DNA of 64,000 nt from Morella rubra (GCA_003952965.2 CM025850.1:30553024-30617023); one strand, 5' to 3'; positions 11,597-23,085 are shown, counted from the first letter of the stretch. Notes: generated from the sequence alone by a model not told the origin. Made by a program: numbers and translations.

Positions 11597-12805
11597 ATGG
11601 GGACATTTGGGTCACAAGCAGTCGATGACAAGTTGAAACAGTTATTATCAACGCCCAATGCACCTCCGAGGACCGCGGCTCCAATCACTGAAGTGGTTCA
11701 TGATCTGGATGTTCGCGCTCAAGCACTCAAGGTAAACTGCAGATTTGCTGATTTAGATGGGGTAACCTTATATCGACCTGTAAACAGAGATTTCCATGAT
11801 GACACCTGGAAAGGGAGGAAAGCGATCACATTGGAAAGATTATCTACCGATAAGATTGTTGAGCTGGGAACCTCAGTATTCACAAATCTCAAAGTCAACA
11901 TCAGCTTGAAGGATGCAGCTGCTTTAATGGTACTTGCTTTTGATCTTCGATTGAAAGATAGATCCTCATACCTGTTTCGCGATGAGATTCCAGAAGATTG
12001 GGAAACCAGTGAGGATATGTCATTAGATCAAGTAGACGACAAAAAGTTTCTCTCAACAACAGCTGTCCCCGTCCCTCCCACATACCACAGTGATGATAGC
12101 TATGAAATAGCTAATGGATTGTGTTTTATTGCTGCATCAACTTTAAGAATGTTTACAAAGACAGCTGACAACTATGAAAAAGCATTTCACCACATTCTTG
12201 ATGGATACAAAAATTTGTACGGTCTGGCCATTCCAATATCAAACATTAGACTTGGAGCAATGTCACCTCGTCTAGCCAACACATACTCGCGAAGAGAAAT
12301 AATGAAGAGCACCTTGTTCAGGCTACTGTGGAGTGCGAATGCAACAATTGAGAATATGTCTGTGAAAAGTTTTTTGTACCACAACCACTTGGCATATACT
12401 GGACTGCATATTGTATCATTGTTCTTACAATGCTGTGAAGTGCTCCACGTCTCTCCATCTGTGTTGATTAAACCCCTCTATTCAAATAGGCATAAGGAAA
12501 TCCTAGCAGATCTGGCTACATTGTCGATGGATCTGCCCTCTTCAAACCAAGATCAACATAAGAGAAAAATGTGGATGTATGCTAGGATTTTTGACGAGAT
12601 CTTTTTTGCAACTCTCCAAACAAAGAAATGTGCTGATCTGGTCTGTATATTTGCTCATGTCTTACAGAAGATGGATGCACCAAACGCTTCTGGTATTTTC
12701 AAGATTGCTAGCTTAGACAGAATGAGTGAAAAATTTAAAGCAGATTTAGGAGGAAGAGCAGACATCCTAATAGATTGTGTCTTAAAGCTTAGACAGAATA
12801 AGTGA
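11597..12805 (+). CDS. Endogenous plant-rhabdovirus nucleoprotein-like sequence (open frame of 402 codons)
   Basis: Fossil of a negative-strand RNA virus nucleocapsid (N/CP) gene, closest in feel to cytorhabdovirus and varicosavirus proteins. It reads whole as one uninterrupted frame; the family's N proteins are usually about 400-470 residues. Recognised landmarks in order: TADNYEKAF...GYKNLYG near residues 188-210, HNHLAYTGLH near 263-272, and MWMYARIFDEIFF followed by LQTKKCADLV near 324-346. All three resemble conserved stretches of plant rhabdovirus N. In an infection N coats the genomic RNA; any role here is unknown. Neighbours are host noncoding repeats, not other viral genes. The ATG context (atcATGG) is good. 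Either the insertion is fairly young or the frame has been kept by selection. I know no plant protein family that fits better, but the assignment rests on motif memory alone. Confidence 0.75.
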   Translation: MGTFGSQAVDDKLKQLLSTPNAPPRTAAPITEVVHDLDVRAQALKVNCRFADLDGVTLYRPVNRDFHDDTWKGRKAITLERLSTDKIVELGTSVFTNLKVNISLKDAAALMVLAFDLRLKDRSSYLFRDEIPEDWETSEDMSLDQVDDKKFLSTTAVPVPPTYHSDDSYEIANGLCFIAASTLRMFTKTADNYEKAFHHILDGYKNLYGLAIPISNIRLGAMSPRLANTYSRREIMKSTLFRLLWSANATIENMSVKSFLYHNHLAYTGLHIVSLFLQCCEVLHVSPSVLIKPLYSNRHKEILADLATLSMDLPSSNQDQHKRKMWMYARIFDEIFFATLQTKKCADLVCIFAHVLQKMDAPNASGIFKIASLDRMSEKFKADLGGRADILIDCVLKLRQNK

Positions 12806-12862
12806 AGCTGAGGAAGCAGATTTGGAAAGAAGAGCAGACTACCTAGTACCTCATGTCTTAAA
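12711..12862 (+). repeat. 76-bp imperfect tandem duplication at the 3' end of the rhabdovirus-like region
   Basis: Two adjacent units, 12711-12786 and 12787-12862. Each begins GCTTAGACAGAAT and ends with a TGTCTTAAAG-type block. The duplication straddles the end of the long open frame. Confidence 0.8.
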
Positions 12863-15579
12863 GAGGATGGATTTTGCTGGGTTTGAATCAGCATTTGTAA
12901 GATTTTCTTCCTATTTAAGATTTTTGGTGGCTTTGATGGTCACTGAAATATTTTCGGGTGGATTGTGTTTGATTTATTATTTTTGCTGTTTATTTTGTTA
13001 TTTTGTTTGTCATCCAGATCTAGGGGGACGTTTGGTTTGGTGAAATTGTAGAATTTTTGAGTGGTGTACATGTGTGTAAAAGTTGGTGAGAAATATTGAT
13101 ATTTGTAAAAAAAGTAATAACGATTTTTAAGGTTGTTTGCTGGTAGATTACCGTTATTAAGATAAAAATATAAAATAGATGTGTTGGATATTTACAATAT
13201 TTATTATTATTTTGAAAATTATTTTATTTATTTTTTTTCATTGTGATATTTAAATCTGAAGGGTATATTTGTCCTTTTATAATAAAAAGTAACCAGAGTT
13301 AAAACAAATTACAAACAATTCTTTATTATTCCATTTCTTTTACTCACACCCCCGCTTGACAGGACCTGAAACTGGAATAAATAGAAAAACAGATTGGAAA
13401 AACTCTTGGTTAATTTCTTATATTTCTCCATAGATATAAAATTCATTTGATCGATATCTATAAAATATCGTATTATTCTGAAAATTTTCATTATCTTTTT
13501 TTTTTCTTTTCAGATATTTGTCTTTATATCTCATCCGTCTTAAAATTGAATTATCCTTTACACAATTGAAACAAAAATTATGATGTGCTTTTAGAACATT
13601 TCAGGTACGCACCATGTTAAACAAATAACATCCAAGGCGATTTCATAACGTCGTCTGAAATATCTTCATCTCCTAATCACCATATGCTAATGTCTCATGC
13701 AAACATGCGTTCTAAACATGAAACAAAACAGGTAGATTACCAATTGATACGCATACTCATCTACTGATCGTAATAAAGATAACAAATAAGGAAATCAACA
13801 TCAGGAAAATGAACACTGCAACACAGCCGCAACATCTGAAGCACAATAACCACCAACTGCGTTCTCCCCCTGTGTGATCTCTAGACTCCCTATGTTGTGC
13901 ATGAATATGGTGTTGGCGACGTTCTGAGATATCATTTTCGATCTAAAAAAAACTCCATGCATGGTCCTGCAAATGTAATAGATAGGCCAATTATTTTGAA
14001 AGTGAATAAGTGGAGGCAAAAATTCATGTTTATCAAGAATACAAATCTCATGTAGTGGACATTGATAAAATTATCAGCCATAATTTTTTTTTTTCTTGCG
14101 CGAGCCATTTATAAACGCATTGGGCTTGCTCCGCAATTGCCAGTATAGGGTGTCGTATGCCTTGAGGTTCTAGGTAAATGCCCTGCAGTACTTTTAGAAT
14201 AATCAAGAAAAAATTCATCATTCTTTTATTGAAGAGAACATAATAATGGCCTATACTCATGCGTTAAATATTAAACACAGTTTTCATAAATTCAAACTTT
14301 AAAAATACTGAAACCTATTGAAATGTCCGAACCTTGAACTCCTATCTATTAACTTTAACAAGGGCATAAAGCCCATTACAATAATCTTTCTAGCCTAAAA
14401 GACCATACATCTATTAACTTTAAAGACTTGAATCCAAATGGTCGTAAGGTCTTGTATAAAAGGACTAAAAGACCCATTGTCTCTGAACGAGTTCAAAGAC
14501 CCGGAGCTACCTTCGCTGCAAATAACGATTCCAGTCACTGGAGGAGGGGGTGGTTGAGCATCTCACTCCCTCTTCCCTAGAAGCTCATCCATGTGAAGTT
14601 ACCAGACAGACAGCCACGGCGATGTAGATCCAGAGCTACTAAAAATGGCCATATAGCGTGTGTCCGTTGGATTCTAGAGAGAGAAAGTGTGTGGATTCTA
14701 GAGAAAGAAAATGCGATTTGGGGTTAGTAGTTGGTCAAGGCTTATCTCTCACTTGCATTGCTGTTTGTTGTTGCAGCAACCCCGAACATGCAGAGGCTGC
14801 ATGTCCAGGGTTTGCTTACACATCAAACCGACACAATATTATAGTTTGTTTGTTATCCACCATACATCACACTGTTCACAGGTCCTCCTTAGTTCAAAAA
14901 ACTAGAACTAAAAACACAAAGCCAAGTAAGACTTGTTTAATTGGCACGTGAAAGAGCTAGTGAGGTACATACTGGTTTTTAATTAATGAAGAAGCGGCTA
15001 AAATACATCCAAAAGAAAACCATTTTTTAGAAACTCATTCGTATTCTGTAAACGGAAAGAAGGAAAATCCAAGATTTGGTTTTCGCTAAATCTTCTTCAG
15101 CAATAGATCACGTTCGAGATCATTGTCATTTAAAATTTGGTGGTCCGGGCTAGTGAACATCGATATCGCCACCAAATAGGGCTCCCACATCAACCCAATG
15201 CATTCATTTTTTATTTTTATTTTAATTCTGGATCTGGCTGTTTAAAATCTTATTAGAATTACTTATTTATTTTATTAAACGATTCAGATTTCATCACAAT
15301 TTGTTTAAATAAGACAGAATTGGTTGCATCCAGTGTTGATATTAAGCTCGAATTGATTTAATCGGGAATGCATTAACCAAACTGAGAGAGCAGTTAACAA
15401 TCTCAAATACTTGAATCAATCCCTAACTTAAAGTACTAAGTAAGTCGTGAGTATGAGTGGAGTTTAATTTAAATTTTAATACTGACTTTCTTACAATTTC
15501 ACTTCATTAAAAAGTGTTCTCAATTTTGACTAAATAGTTATTTTTATTGGTAAATTTTAAAGTATGAATAGGTAAAAAA
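12863..15579. other. Intergenic DNA, no gene seen
   Basis: AT-rich noncoding sequence. A segment starting near 13020 (gggggacgtttggtttggtg) has the look of a MITE edge. Short frames at 13801-14019, 14048-14260 and 14658-14951 match nothing known to me. Confidence 0.45.
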
Positions 15580-15712
15580 ATCGTGAAAATAGAAATGATT
15601 TGAATAAAATTTTTATACTTATTATAATTAAAAATGATAATTTGATAGGAAAGATTATTTTATAATTATTTTATTAAACAAAAATTTTACGACATAAACA
15701 CCAAAATTTAAT
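15580..15712 (-). mobile_element. MITE-like repeat, reverse partial copy
   Basis: The reverse complement resembles 5588-5798 and closely resembles 6275-6400: gaaatgatttgaataaaatt, then ttatacttattataattaaa, ttattttataattattttat, and a right edge acgacataaacaccaaaatt. Confidence 0.5.
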
Positions 15713-16004
15713 ATTAAAATCGAGAGAACGAGGTATTTGTATAAAATGTAAATTTTAAGGATTTTTTTTTCAAACATTAAAAAGTGTTACAAAGATATAC
15801 AGGAAAAATTTAAAGGCACCCAGAGTCTTTTTCCAGACTAATAATTCATAAGTTCTCTGAATATTTGTCATGTCACCAGTGGTGGATGCAGGTGGGAGGC
15901 CAACCCCCCATTGCACCCCATTGCACCGCCCAAATTAAAATCTTATATGTAAATTTTTTTTCAGCCTGGACATGTGAAGGCCCGATTCTCGTAGACCCAG
16001 CCAA

Positions 16005-16106
16005 CCCACTTCTTCTTCTCCTCCTCCTTCTCCTTCTCCTTCTCCTTCCCCTCCTCCTTCTTCTTCTTCTTCTTCTTCTTCTTCTTCTCTCTTTCTCCTT
16101 CTCCAC
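16005..16106 (+). repeat. CTT/CTC polypyrimidine microsatellite
   Basis: About 100 bases of interrupted (CTT)n and (CTC)n repeats. The Leu-rich and Arg/Glu-rich open frames seen on both strands here are products of this low complexity, not genes. Confidence 0.9.
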
Positions 16107-16998
16107 GGCTTAAGTGGCAGGTGGTGGCTTGGGTCCGACACCCATTAGACCTAACCAACTACGGCAGGTTCCTCCAAAAGCAAAATCTTCTACCTATCCT
16201 TCACACCTGCCATTACAAGACGCAGAAAGACGGAAAAGAAAAGAAAGAAGAAAAACAGACTAACGCAGAACTAAAGAAAAGGAATAGGAAAAAAAGTCGA
16301 AAACAGATAGAAATGTTTTTTCTCATTCTATAGCTCAGTGGGCTGCCGTCAGTAATCTCTTTCATTCTGTCACACGACCAGACGAAAGGCAAGACAAGAG
16401 GCAGAAGAGGAGTTAGTGTTCGGAGGAAAATAAGAGAAGATTGAAGAAGTTTCTGGATAAGTTTCGATGACTTAACGTGACTTAAATGTGGCAATTGAGG
16501 AGTAGTCGCGATGGGCTGCGAGTGCTTATTATGTTGGGATTAAGTGCAATGGGCTGGATTTAGTTGGTTCAGTCAAATGGGTTGGATAAATGGAGAAGTT
16601 GTAAGAGAGAATCGTACAAGAGAGCTTTGTCATATGGTTTCCTCTTAAAACGAAAATAAAAAGTATATATATTTTTTACTTAATTTTCAATTACGTATAT
16701 AACAGAAGTGTTATAATTACAAATGTAAATATATTTAATTTGCACCCAAATAAATATTATCTTAGAAATATAATAAATGCTTAAAAGAAGAAACTAATAA
16801 ATTCACCACGAATAATATCTTAGAGTTATAGAGGTTTCTACCTTAAAATTTCTAATTTTTTAATTTTTTTTCGAAAATAAATAGAAAATCCACTTATATT
16901 TTTGTGTCCCAAATTAATTATTTAGCTGATTTTTATTTTGTTAGGTTTTTCATGCCCTTGAATTTCCGTGGGATTCTTGCTGCTCAAACTATCATTTT

Positions 16999-17032
<34 letters not shown>

Positions 17033-17267
17033 ACAACGTTTTCAAAAGATGCAAATCAGTAGAATTATTTGTCACTTTCACTCTCAGCAAATAGTATGTA
17101 CGTGTATTTTAAAATTTTTAATGCTTTTAATCCTTAATTTTTGATATTTTAACTCTAAGACATTTTTTACATTACGTAGAAAATTTTTTTTTTTTTGTCA
17201 TTTCTTCTTATTTGTTCGCCCTCCTTCAAATTGAATCCTAGATCCGCACTGCATGTCACCTAGCTCT
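16107..17267. other. Intergenic DNA with an AT microsatellite
   Basis: No gene seen. A pure TA run of 29 bases lies at 17001-17029. The remainder is AT-rich. Confidence 0.5.
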
Positions 17268-17370
17268 GGAGACCCAGATCCGGAATGAGAAACTTATAAT
17301 TAAGAAAGGAATATCTACTTTTGGATTTTCTCCATCTTGAAAACAGTTTGCTCCGATTTCCTGCAACTTT
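17268..17370 (+). repeat. Dispersed repeat R2, copy 2
   Basis: Matches 9900-9978: gacccagatccggaat, ggaatatctacttttggatt, ttctccat and ctccgatttcctgcaacttt, with about 25 extra bases in the middle. Confidence 0.7.
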
Positions 17371-18269
17371 GATTTGCGTCATCTTGTCCTTATAAGATCT
17401 TTAAAGCTGAAAATCTCACAATTAGGTCGACCGCGATGTGATTAACAAGAAGATGTGTCATCCCTGAGTGCTCTGAGTTCAAAACTAGATACTTCACAGA
17501 TTTGCTTCATTGCCAAGCAGACTTGCTAGTTAACGGCAGCTTGTGTCGACTCATGCAGCCCTGCATATGCATTTTTTACTTTCATGTTTGGTCTTGGATA
17601 CAATGAACTCCAAGTACGGATGGATTGTGAGATCTTGCAAAAGGTCCCACAATTCTGCAGAATCGGACCAATGAGATTTGGCATTTGGAGGATTAGGACA
17701 GACCCAGTTGGCTTGGGTTTGACTGAGAACCGAGAGCAACCGCGGTCCATGCATTTGTGGGGTTATGGCCCAGAGGAGATGCATTTGACCAGAGTCAATT
17801 ATCAAATCATTCAAATAAATGCCAAGTCCAGACAGCTCTGGGTCTCTCTCTGATCAAGCAGCCACGTGATGCCATGCATTCGGCGGTTTAGAATTTCTAG
17901 AAACTTATTAGGCATAAATTACGCCCCAGTGAGAAACAGTTTTCTATGTTATCGATGATCATAAAAAAAAATGTTGATAAGTAAATTACTCAAAGTGGTA
18001 CAAATTGACACAGAACCTAAACACAGAAATATTTTTTTAGTGAAAACAATAAAATAAAAATATACGGGTAAACTAGAGGTAACTTGGCTAGTGGTTGAAT
18101 GTGCAAGCCATAAGCAACGAATCATACGCTTGGCAAGTGGGCAACTCTGAATCCATAATTGCCTATGTATAAGCACAAGAGATTAACTACTTTAATCTAT
18201 AAAGAAACAGGACAAGGGATTAAAGTCACCTCTTTGTCTGTTCTAGTTTAAAGGCTCCACTAATGTACA
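17371..18269. other. Intergenic DNA, no gene seen
   Basis: Moderate-complexity sequence between repeats R2 and R3. The overlapping frames around 17526-17853 on both strands have no recognisable domain. Confidence 0.45.
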
Positions 18270-18352
18270 AAACCTAACCTATCGGCTATTCGTAGTGCAC
18301 GCTCGTTTCAAGGGGGCTGAGCCTGAGTCGGCTTTTCTTTTACTTTTTTTAG
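18270..18352 (+). repeat. Dispersed repeat R3, copy 2
   Basis: Matches 11455-11525 (cggctattcgtagtgcacgc, tttcaaggggg, ctgag, cttttctttta). It lies about 540 bases upstream of the receptor kinase start. Confidence 0.65.
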
Positions 18353-18887
18353 TTATCTTGATCGATCACACGCCATGCTATCTTTTTCCCTTCTGTTTGT
18401 AAATGGCTCGGTTGGGTTTTAACTCGGCGATCCACTTTGCGTACTCATTTAATAATAGATATGGCCGAAAGTGGAATTCCTTAGCCTTGTTTTTCACCTC
18501 GAGAATACTGATGCAGAAATGAAGGGCAAAGAAATTTGACTTCTATGTTAATACTGGAGTAGTTTTTGTCTTAAAAAGAAGTTGTTTTTTTGTCAGATTC
18601 TTGTGCAAGTTGCAACTGTTCTCTCAAGAATGCATTGCTAGAGTCTGGTCCCACGTGAGGATAGCCAGAAGAACGCAGAATATAATAGTCACTCGCACAG
18701 ATATTACTTCAGTACTTTCAGGTTCTAACGGTCCGAACCGAACTGTAAAAATGGCGACAGCCACGTTCTTTCGTCATCACTTTCATCATTCCATCACTAG
18801 ATTCATGAAACAACAATACCAACATCGAGCACCATCACGCCTCACACCACCAGCCCATGATAGCGCTGATCCAAACCCACTCCGACC

Positions 18888-21195
18888 ATGCAAATCCCCG
18901 CCTTCCATTTTGGGTTTACTCACTGTCTACCTCTTCTTCCACTTCTTTTGCTTCTTTTCTCTACTACTGCAACAGGGTTCGGATCAATGGGTCCAATCTC
19001 CGCCGCATTCGGCGAAGGTGGGTTCTTCTGCGCCATCGACGCAAGCGGTAAGCAGAACGTTATTTGTTGGGGAAAGAATAGCTCTTCATCGTTCTTCCGC
19101 CTCTCCCTATTTCAACGACATTCCTGCAATGGCGGCTCTCTCCGGCGGCGAAGGATTTATCTGTGGCATCTTAGCTAACACTTCACAAGTGTATTGTTGG
19201 AGCTCAAAAAGTGCAGGTATAGATCTCATGCCTCCAATATATCGAACCACGGCTTACTCGCATATAGCCGCTGGAAAGAATCATGTTTGCGCCATTAGGG
19301 GCTCTTATTTCTCCGATCAAGATTCGGGAACTGTTGACTGTTGGGAAATTGTCAGAAATTCCACTAATATTTTTAGTTCTAGACAGAGTACTCTGCTTTA
19401 TGACCAGTCTATTAGTAGTCTCGTCTTTAACAAAGTTGTGTCCGGTGAAGGGTTCAGTTGTGGTGGAGTTAGAGAAGGAGGGATTATTTGTTGGGGACCA
19501 AACTCGGCAAGTCTGGGAGTCTCTGGTATATCAGAGAAATTCCTAGTCTTAGCTTCAGGGAGAGGTTCTTTCTGTGGGATTTCAAAAGTGTCTAATGAAG
19601 TGAAATGTTGGGGACGTAATGATTCTTATGCTGCTCCTCCAGTTGGGATTTCATTTGTGTCTTTGACTGCTGGTGCTAACCATTTTTGCGGTATCCGTGG
19701 GGACAATCATGGGGTGGAGTGTTGGGGGATCTTCAATTCCTCTTCAGTTCCAAAGAGTTCTGGGTTTATGGCAATAGCTTCATCTGATTTCCTTACTTGT
19801 GGTATTAGGGAGGATGATTTGGTTCTCAATTGCTGGTTTGTTAACTCCCCCTCGCCGCCTGATTACGATCCTCCGTTGGAATTGTGCAGTCCGGGTCTTT
19901 GTACTCCTAGTTATTGTAATGACGGGCAATTTGCTTACAATGCAAGCCTTCTTAACGAGCCGGATTTGACGAATTTGTGTGCTCGGAAAGATCTAAAGAT
20001 GTGTTTACCCTGTGGTTCAAACTGTTCTGAGGGATTCTTCTTGTCTAGTTCATGTACTGAGACTGCCGACAGAGTATGCACTGCTTGCTCTCTTTGCCAG
20101 AACAGCTCTTGTTGGGACGTTTGTCGACTTCAATCATCTCGGGAGGTACAGCAAAAGCACCGGCACAATTTGCATAGATTATTGCTGATTATTGGGTCTT
20201 CTGTTTCGGGCGTGTTATTCATATCAGTTGGCTGGTGTCTACTTCCTTGTCTGATTGCCACCCGAAAGGAAGAAGGGACAAAAAGACAATTTAAATCTTG
20301 CATGCGCAAGCCGGAGCTGGAAAGTGACACTAATCCTGATTCACAGCCTCATCCTGTGACTCCCTGTCCAGGGATGGCTCAAGTTTTTCGTCTCTCTGAG
20401 CTAAAAGACGCCACAAATGGGTTCAAGGAGTTTAATGAGCTCGGCAGGGGAAGTTATGGTTTTGTTTACAAAGCTGTCCTTACAGATGGGAGGCATGTTG
20501 CAGTGAAGAGGGCAAATGCAGCCACTATAATTCACACAAGCAACCGTGAGTTTGAAATAGAGTTAGAAATCCTTTGCCAAATCCGACATTACAATATTGT
20601 GAACCTGTTAGGCTATTGTTCAGAGATGGGAGAGAGGCTGCTCGTTTATGAGTATATGCCACACGGGACACTTCACGACCATCTCCATGGGGGCTTTTCC
20701 CCTCTAAATTGGAGCCTCCGGTTGAAGATTTCAATGCAAGCTGCAAAGGGGCTCGAGTACCTTCACAAGGAACTTGTGCCTCCAATTGCCCATCGTGGTG
20801 TCAAGACTTCAAACATTCTTTTGGATTCAGAATGGGTAGCACGAATTGCAGACTTTGGGCTTATTACCTCAAATGACAACGATCGTAGTGGAGGTCTAGA
20901 ATGTGATGTTCACAACTTAGGGATTGTACTGCTTGAAGTTCTCAGTGGAAGGAAAGCATACGACCGAGACTGCACACCTCCAAGAATAGTTGATTGGGCT
21001 GTGCCTTTGATTAGACAGGGTAAAGCGGCTTCCATATTTGATCGGTACGTGGCACTTCCAAGAAATGTTGAGCCCCTGCTTAAGCTTGCTGATGTGGCAG
21101 AGTTGGCCGTAAGAGAAAATCCTAGTGAGCGTCCTACCATGTCAGAAGTGGCATCGCGGTTGGAGGAAATTGTCAAAGATGGATTGATCTTCTAG
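18888..21195 (+). CDS. CRINKLY4-related receptor-like (pseudo)kinase, single exon with one frame slip
   Basis: Membrane receptor kinase of the CRINKLY4/CCR family. The likely start at 18888 gives a signal peptide (MQIPAFHF, then a Leu run) and the first repeat, ending in CWGKN near 19080. The rest reads in another frame from about 19096, so one indel lies near 19085-19110. Seven RCC1-like 'crinkly' repeats with CW signatures follow, to about 19850. Then come a Cys-rich TNFR-like segment (19886-20130), a membrane helix (20170-20255) and a kinase domain (about 20430-21180). The kinase has GRGSYGFVY and Lys in VAVKR (codon 20506), but HRG (20791-20799) replaces HRD. DFG (20851) is kept, yet the activation segment is almost absent: DFG is followed within about 15 residues by DVHNLGIVLLE. 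Loss of this segment is known for the CCR1/CCR2 branch (Arabidopsis AtCRR1/2), so this is probably a CCR1/2-like pseudokinase. Confidence 0.9.
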
Positions 21196-21627
21196 TACTG
21201 AGTCCTCAAATCCTAGGAGTACTGCTCTTCTGCAACTGTACATTTGTCGTTGGGAGATACTTATACATAATGTTGCTTAGTGCTTAGAGAAAAAAAAAAA
21301 AAAAACATAATGTTGCTTAGTCGTTGGTCTTTTTTTCTCCATTGTTGTCGAGAGATTAGTCCAGCCCATCTTTGATCTTCTCTCACAGATAACACATACC
21401 CCAACTAGCATGTACTTTATTAAAGCGCGAATGACCATGTACAAGCTTTTCCTGGAGTTGGGCTTTTCGTGTGCATGGACTGGTTTGTACAGCTGGTTTT
21501 GGTTTATGCCAAATTGACAACTCCGGAACTAGTTGGCTGGTTGCTATAGGTGAAACACCAGGGTGGGGTACAATCATTCAGAAGCCTAACCAGTATGGCT
21601 GGTTTTTTACTCATGGGAGCACGATCT
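21196..21627. other. 3' flank of the receptor kinase gene
   Basis: 3' UTR and flanking DNA. The motif aacataatgttgcttag appears twice about 40 bases apart (near 21265 and 21303), separated by an A run. No gene seen. Confidence 0.5.
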
Positions 21628-21641
21628 ATCATAGCACACCC

Positions 21642-21950
21642 TACCAGCAGCAGAGGTTGTAGCTCATTTGGTAACACGCATTGTTCACTATCACCAAGAT
21701 CAGGAGTTCAAATAGATATAAGTTGAAATCACTTGCAAAATTAGTAAAGCCTGACATTGGGTCTAGTGGACGAGCTTGAGACTCTCTGGTAATCTTGTTG
21801 GTGCTATGGTAATGGGCTCACCCATTAGATAATAGTTATGGCTCAAACTATACATTCTACAGTGAGGGTGCTTCTATGGTCACACACAAGAAGGGTTGTT
21901 ACGCTAGTTGCTCTCTCCCCCTCTTTTGCATAACAAAAATAAATAAATAC
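21642..21950 (+). mobile_element. tRNA-derived SINE with target-site duplications
   Basis: The element is flanked by 14-base direct repeats: ATCATAGCACACCC (21628-21641) and ATCATAGCACGCCC (21951-21964), differing at one base. The 5' head has box A-like GTAGCTCATTTGGTAAC and box B-like AGGAGTTCAAAT. The 3' end is A-rich (aaaaataaataaatac). About 309 bases, noncoding. Everything needed to call a SINE is visible; the family name is not known to me. Confidence 0.82.
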
Positions 21951-22344
21951 ATCATAGCACGCCCCAAACAAAATCAAAGTCTACTCTTCAAGTTTAATTT
22001 GTCTCGTTATATCCTTCATATATATATATATATATCAATTGTCGGTCTCTCTTGATTTACTGTTAAAAATTTGAGAAATTGAAAAAAAAAGTAATATATT
22101 GAAAATTTTAAAACGTTCTATTTTATTCGTTCACATTACTTTCTGTTTGATTTAACAGCCAAATAAACTAGAGGAGATAATTATTATTTGTTTCAACTTG
22201 CAGGGCGTAATCACTTACAAAAACTTATATGGATTATATATATTTTTTACCTTATACGGGCAGTGTTTTAAATGATGTTTCCTTGACAAAAACATTCATA
22301 AGAAAAATATGCACAGAACAAGAGCCAAAAAAAATATAAATTTC

Positions 22345-23085
22345 ACTATAAAAAAAAACTCACTTATAACAACGATTTTTTTAGCGGCAGTCACTAAATA
22401 CACCACTAAAGACTACTTTAGCCACGTTTGTATACAAATAATACTAAAAGACACTCTATAGCAGCATTTTTATATAAAAAGCATTGCGAAAAGACAATAT
22501 GTAGTAGCATTTTTTTCAAAATGCTGTCAAAAGTGTGAGTTTTAGTGGTTTTTTTTTTTATCTCAAAAACGTTGTCAAAAAAAATTTGTAACGGCGCTTC
22601 TGTTGAAATGCTGCCAAAAGTGTGAGTTTAGCGGTATTTTTAAAAAAATGCCGTCAAAAGTTCGAGTTTTAGTGGCGTTTTTAAAAAAGCACTTTGTCAA
22701 AAGTGTGCATTTTAGCAAAAAATTTTGAAAAACTCTGCCAAAAGTGAGCTTTAGCGACCTTTTTTGAAACCGCTGCAAAAAAATTGTGAGTTTTAGTGAC
22801 TTTTTTAAAAAAATCTGCCACAAGTGTGAGTTTTCAATGACATTTTTTTGAAAAACACTGCTAAAAGTTTAAGTTTTAGCCGCGTTTGTTGAAAAAATGA
22901 TGTGCAAAGATACTCTTTAGTGAGCTTTGCAAAAATTACTGCAACATCTTTATACATTTAGTAACTTTCTTAAAAAAACGGTGGTATAACGCTGGGATGA
23001 GCGTTTTGATTATTACTTTTAGTAGCGTTTTCTTTAAAACCACTGCTAAAAGTATTACTTGGAAAAAAAAAAGTTATTTTATAGC
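22345..23085. mobile_element. CACTA-like non-autonomous element with repeated palindromic units
   Basis: Begins CACTATAAAAAAAAACTCAC and ends ...AAAGTTATTTTATAG, a partial inverted match to the start. The interior is a tandem-like series of about a dozen units of 40-55 bases. Each pairs a TTTAGCGGCGTTTTT-type half with an AAAAACGCTGCCAAAAGT-type half. There is no transposase. Subterminal repeat arrays are a CACTA (EnSpm) hallmark; the ends are too diverged to fix the 3-bp target duplication. Confidence 0.55.

Noticed and set aside
15865-16158. Poly-Leu, poly-Arg and poly-Glu open frames on both strands
   Set aside because: All come from the CTT/CTC microsatellite at 16005-16106; no real protein signal.
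18601-18887. N-terminal extension of the receptor-kinase open frame
   Set aside because: The signal peptide and first repeat are in the frame starting at 18888; upstream in-frame sequence lacks family similarity and is read-through.
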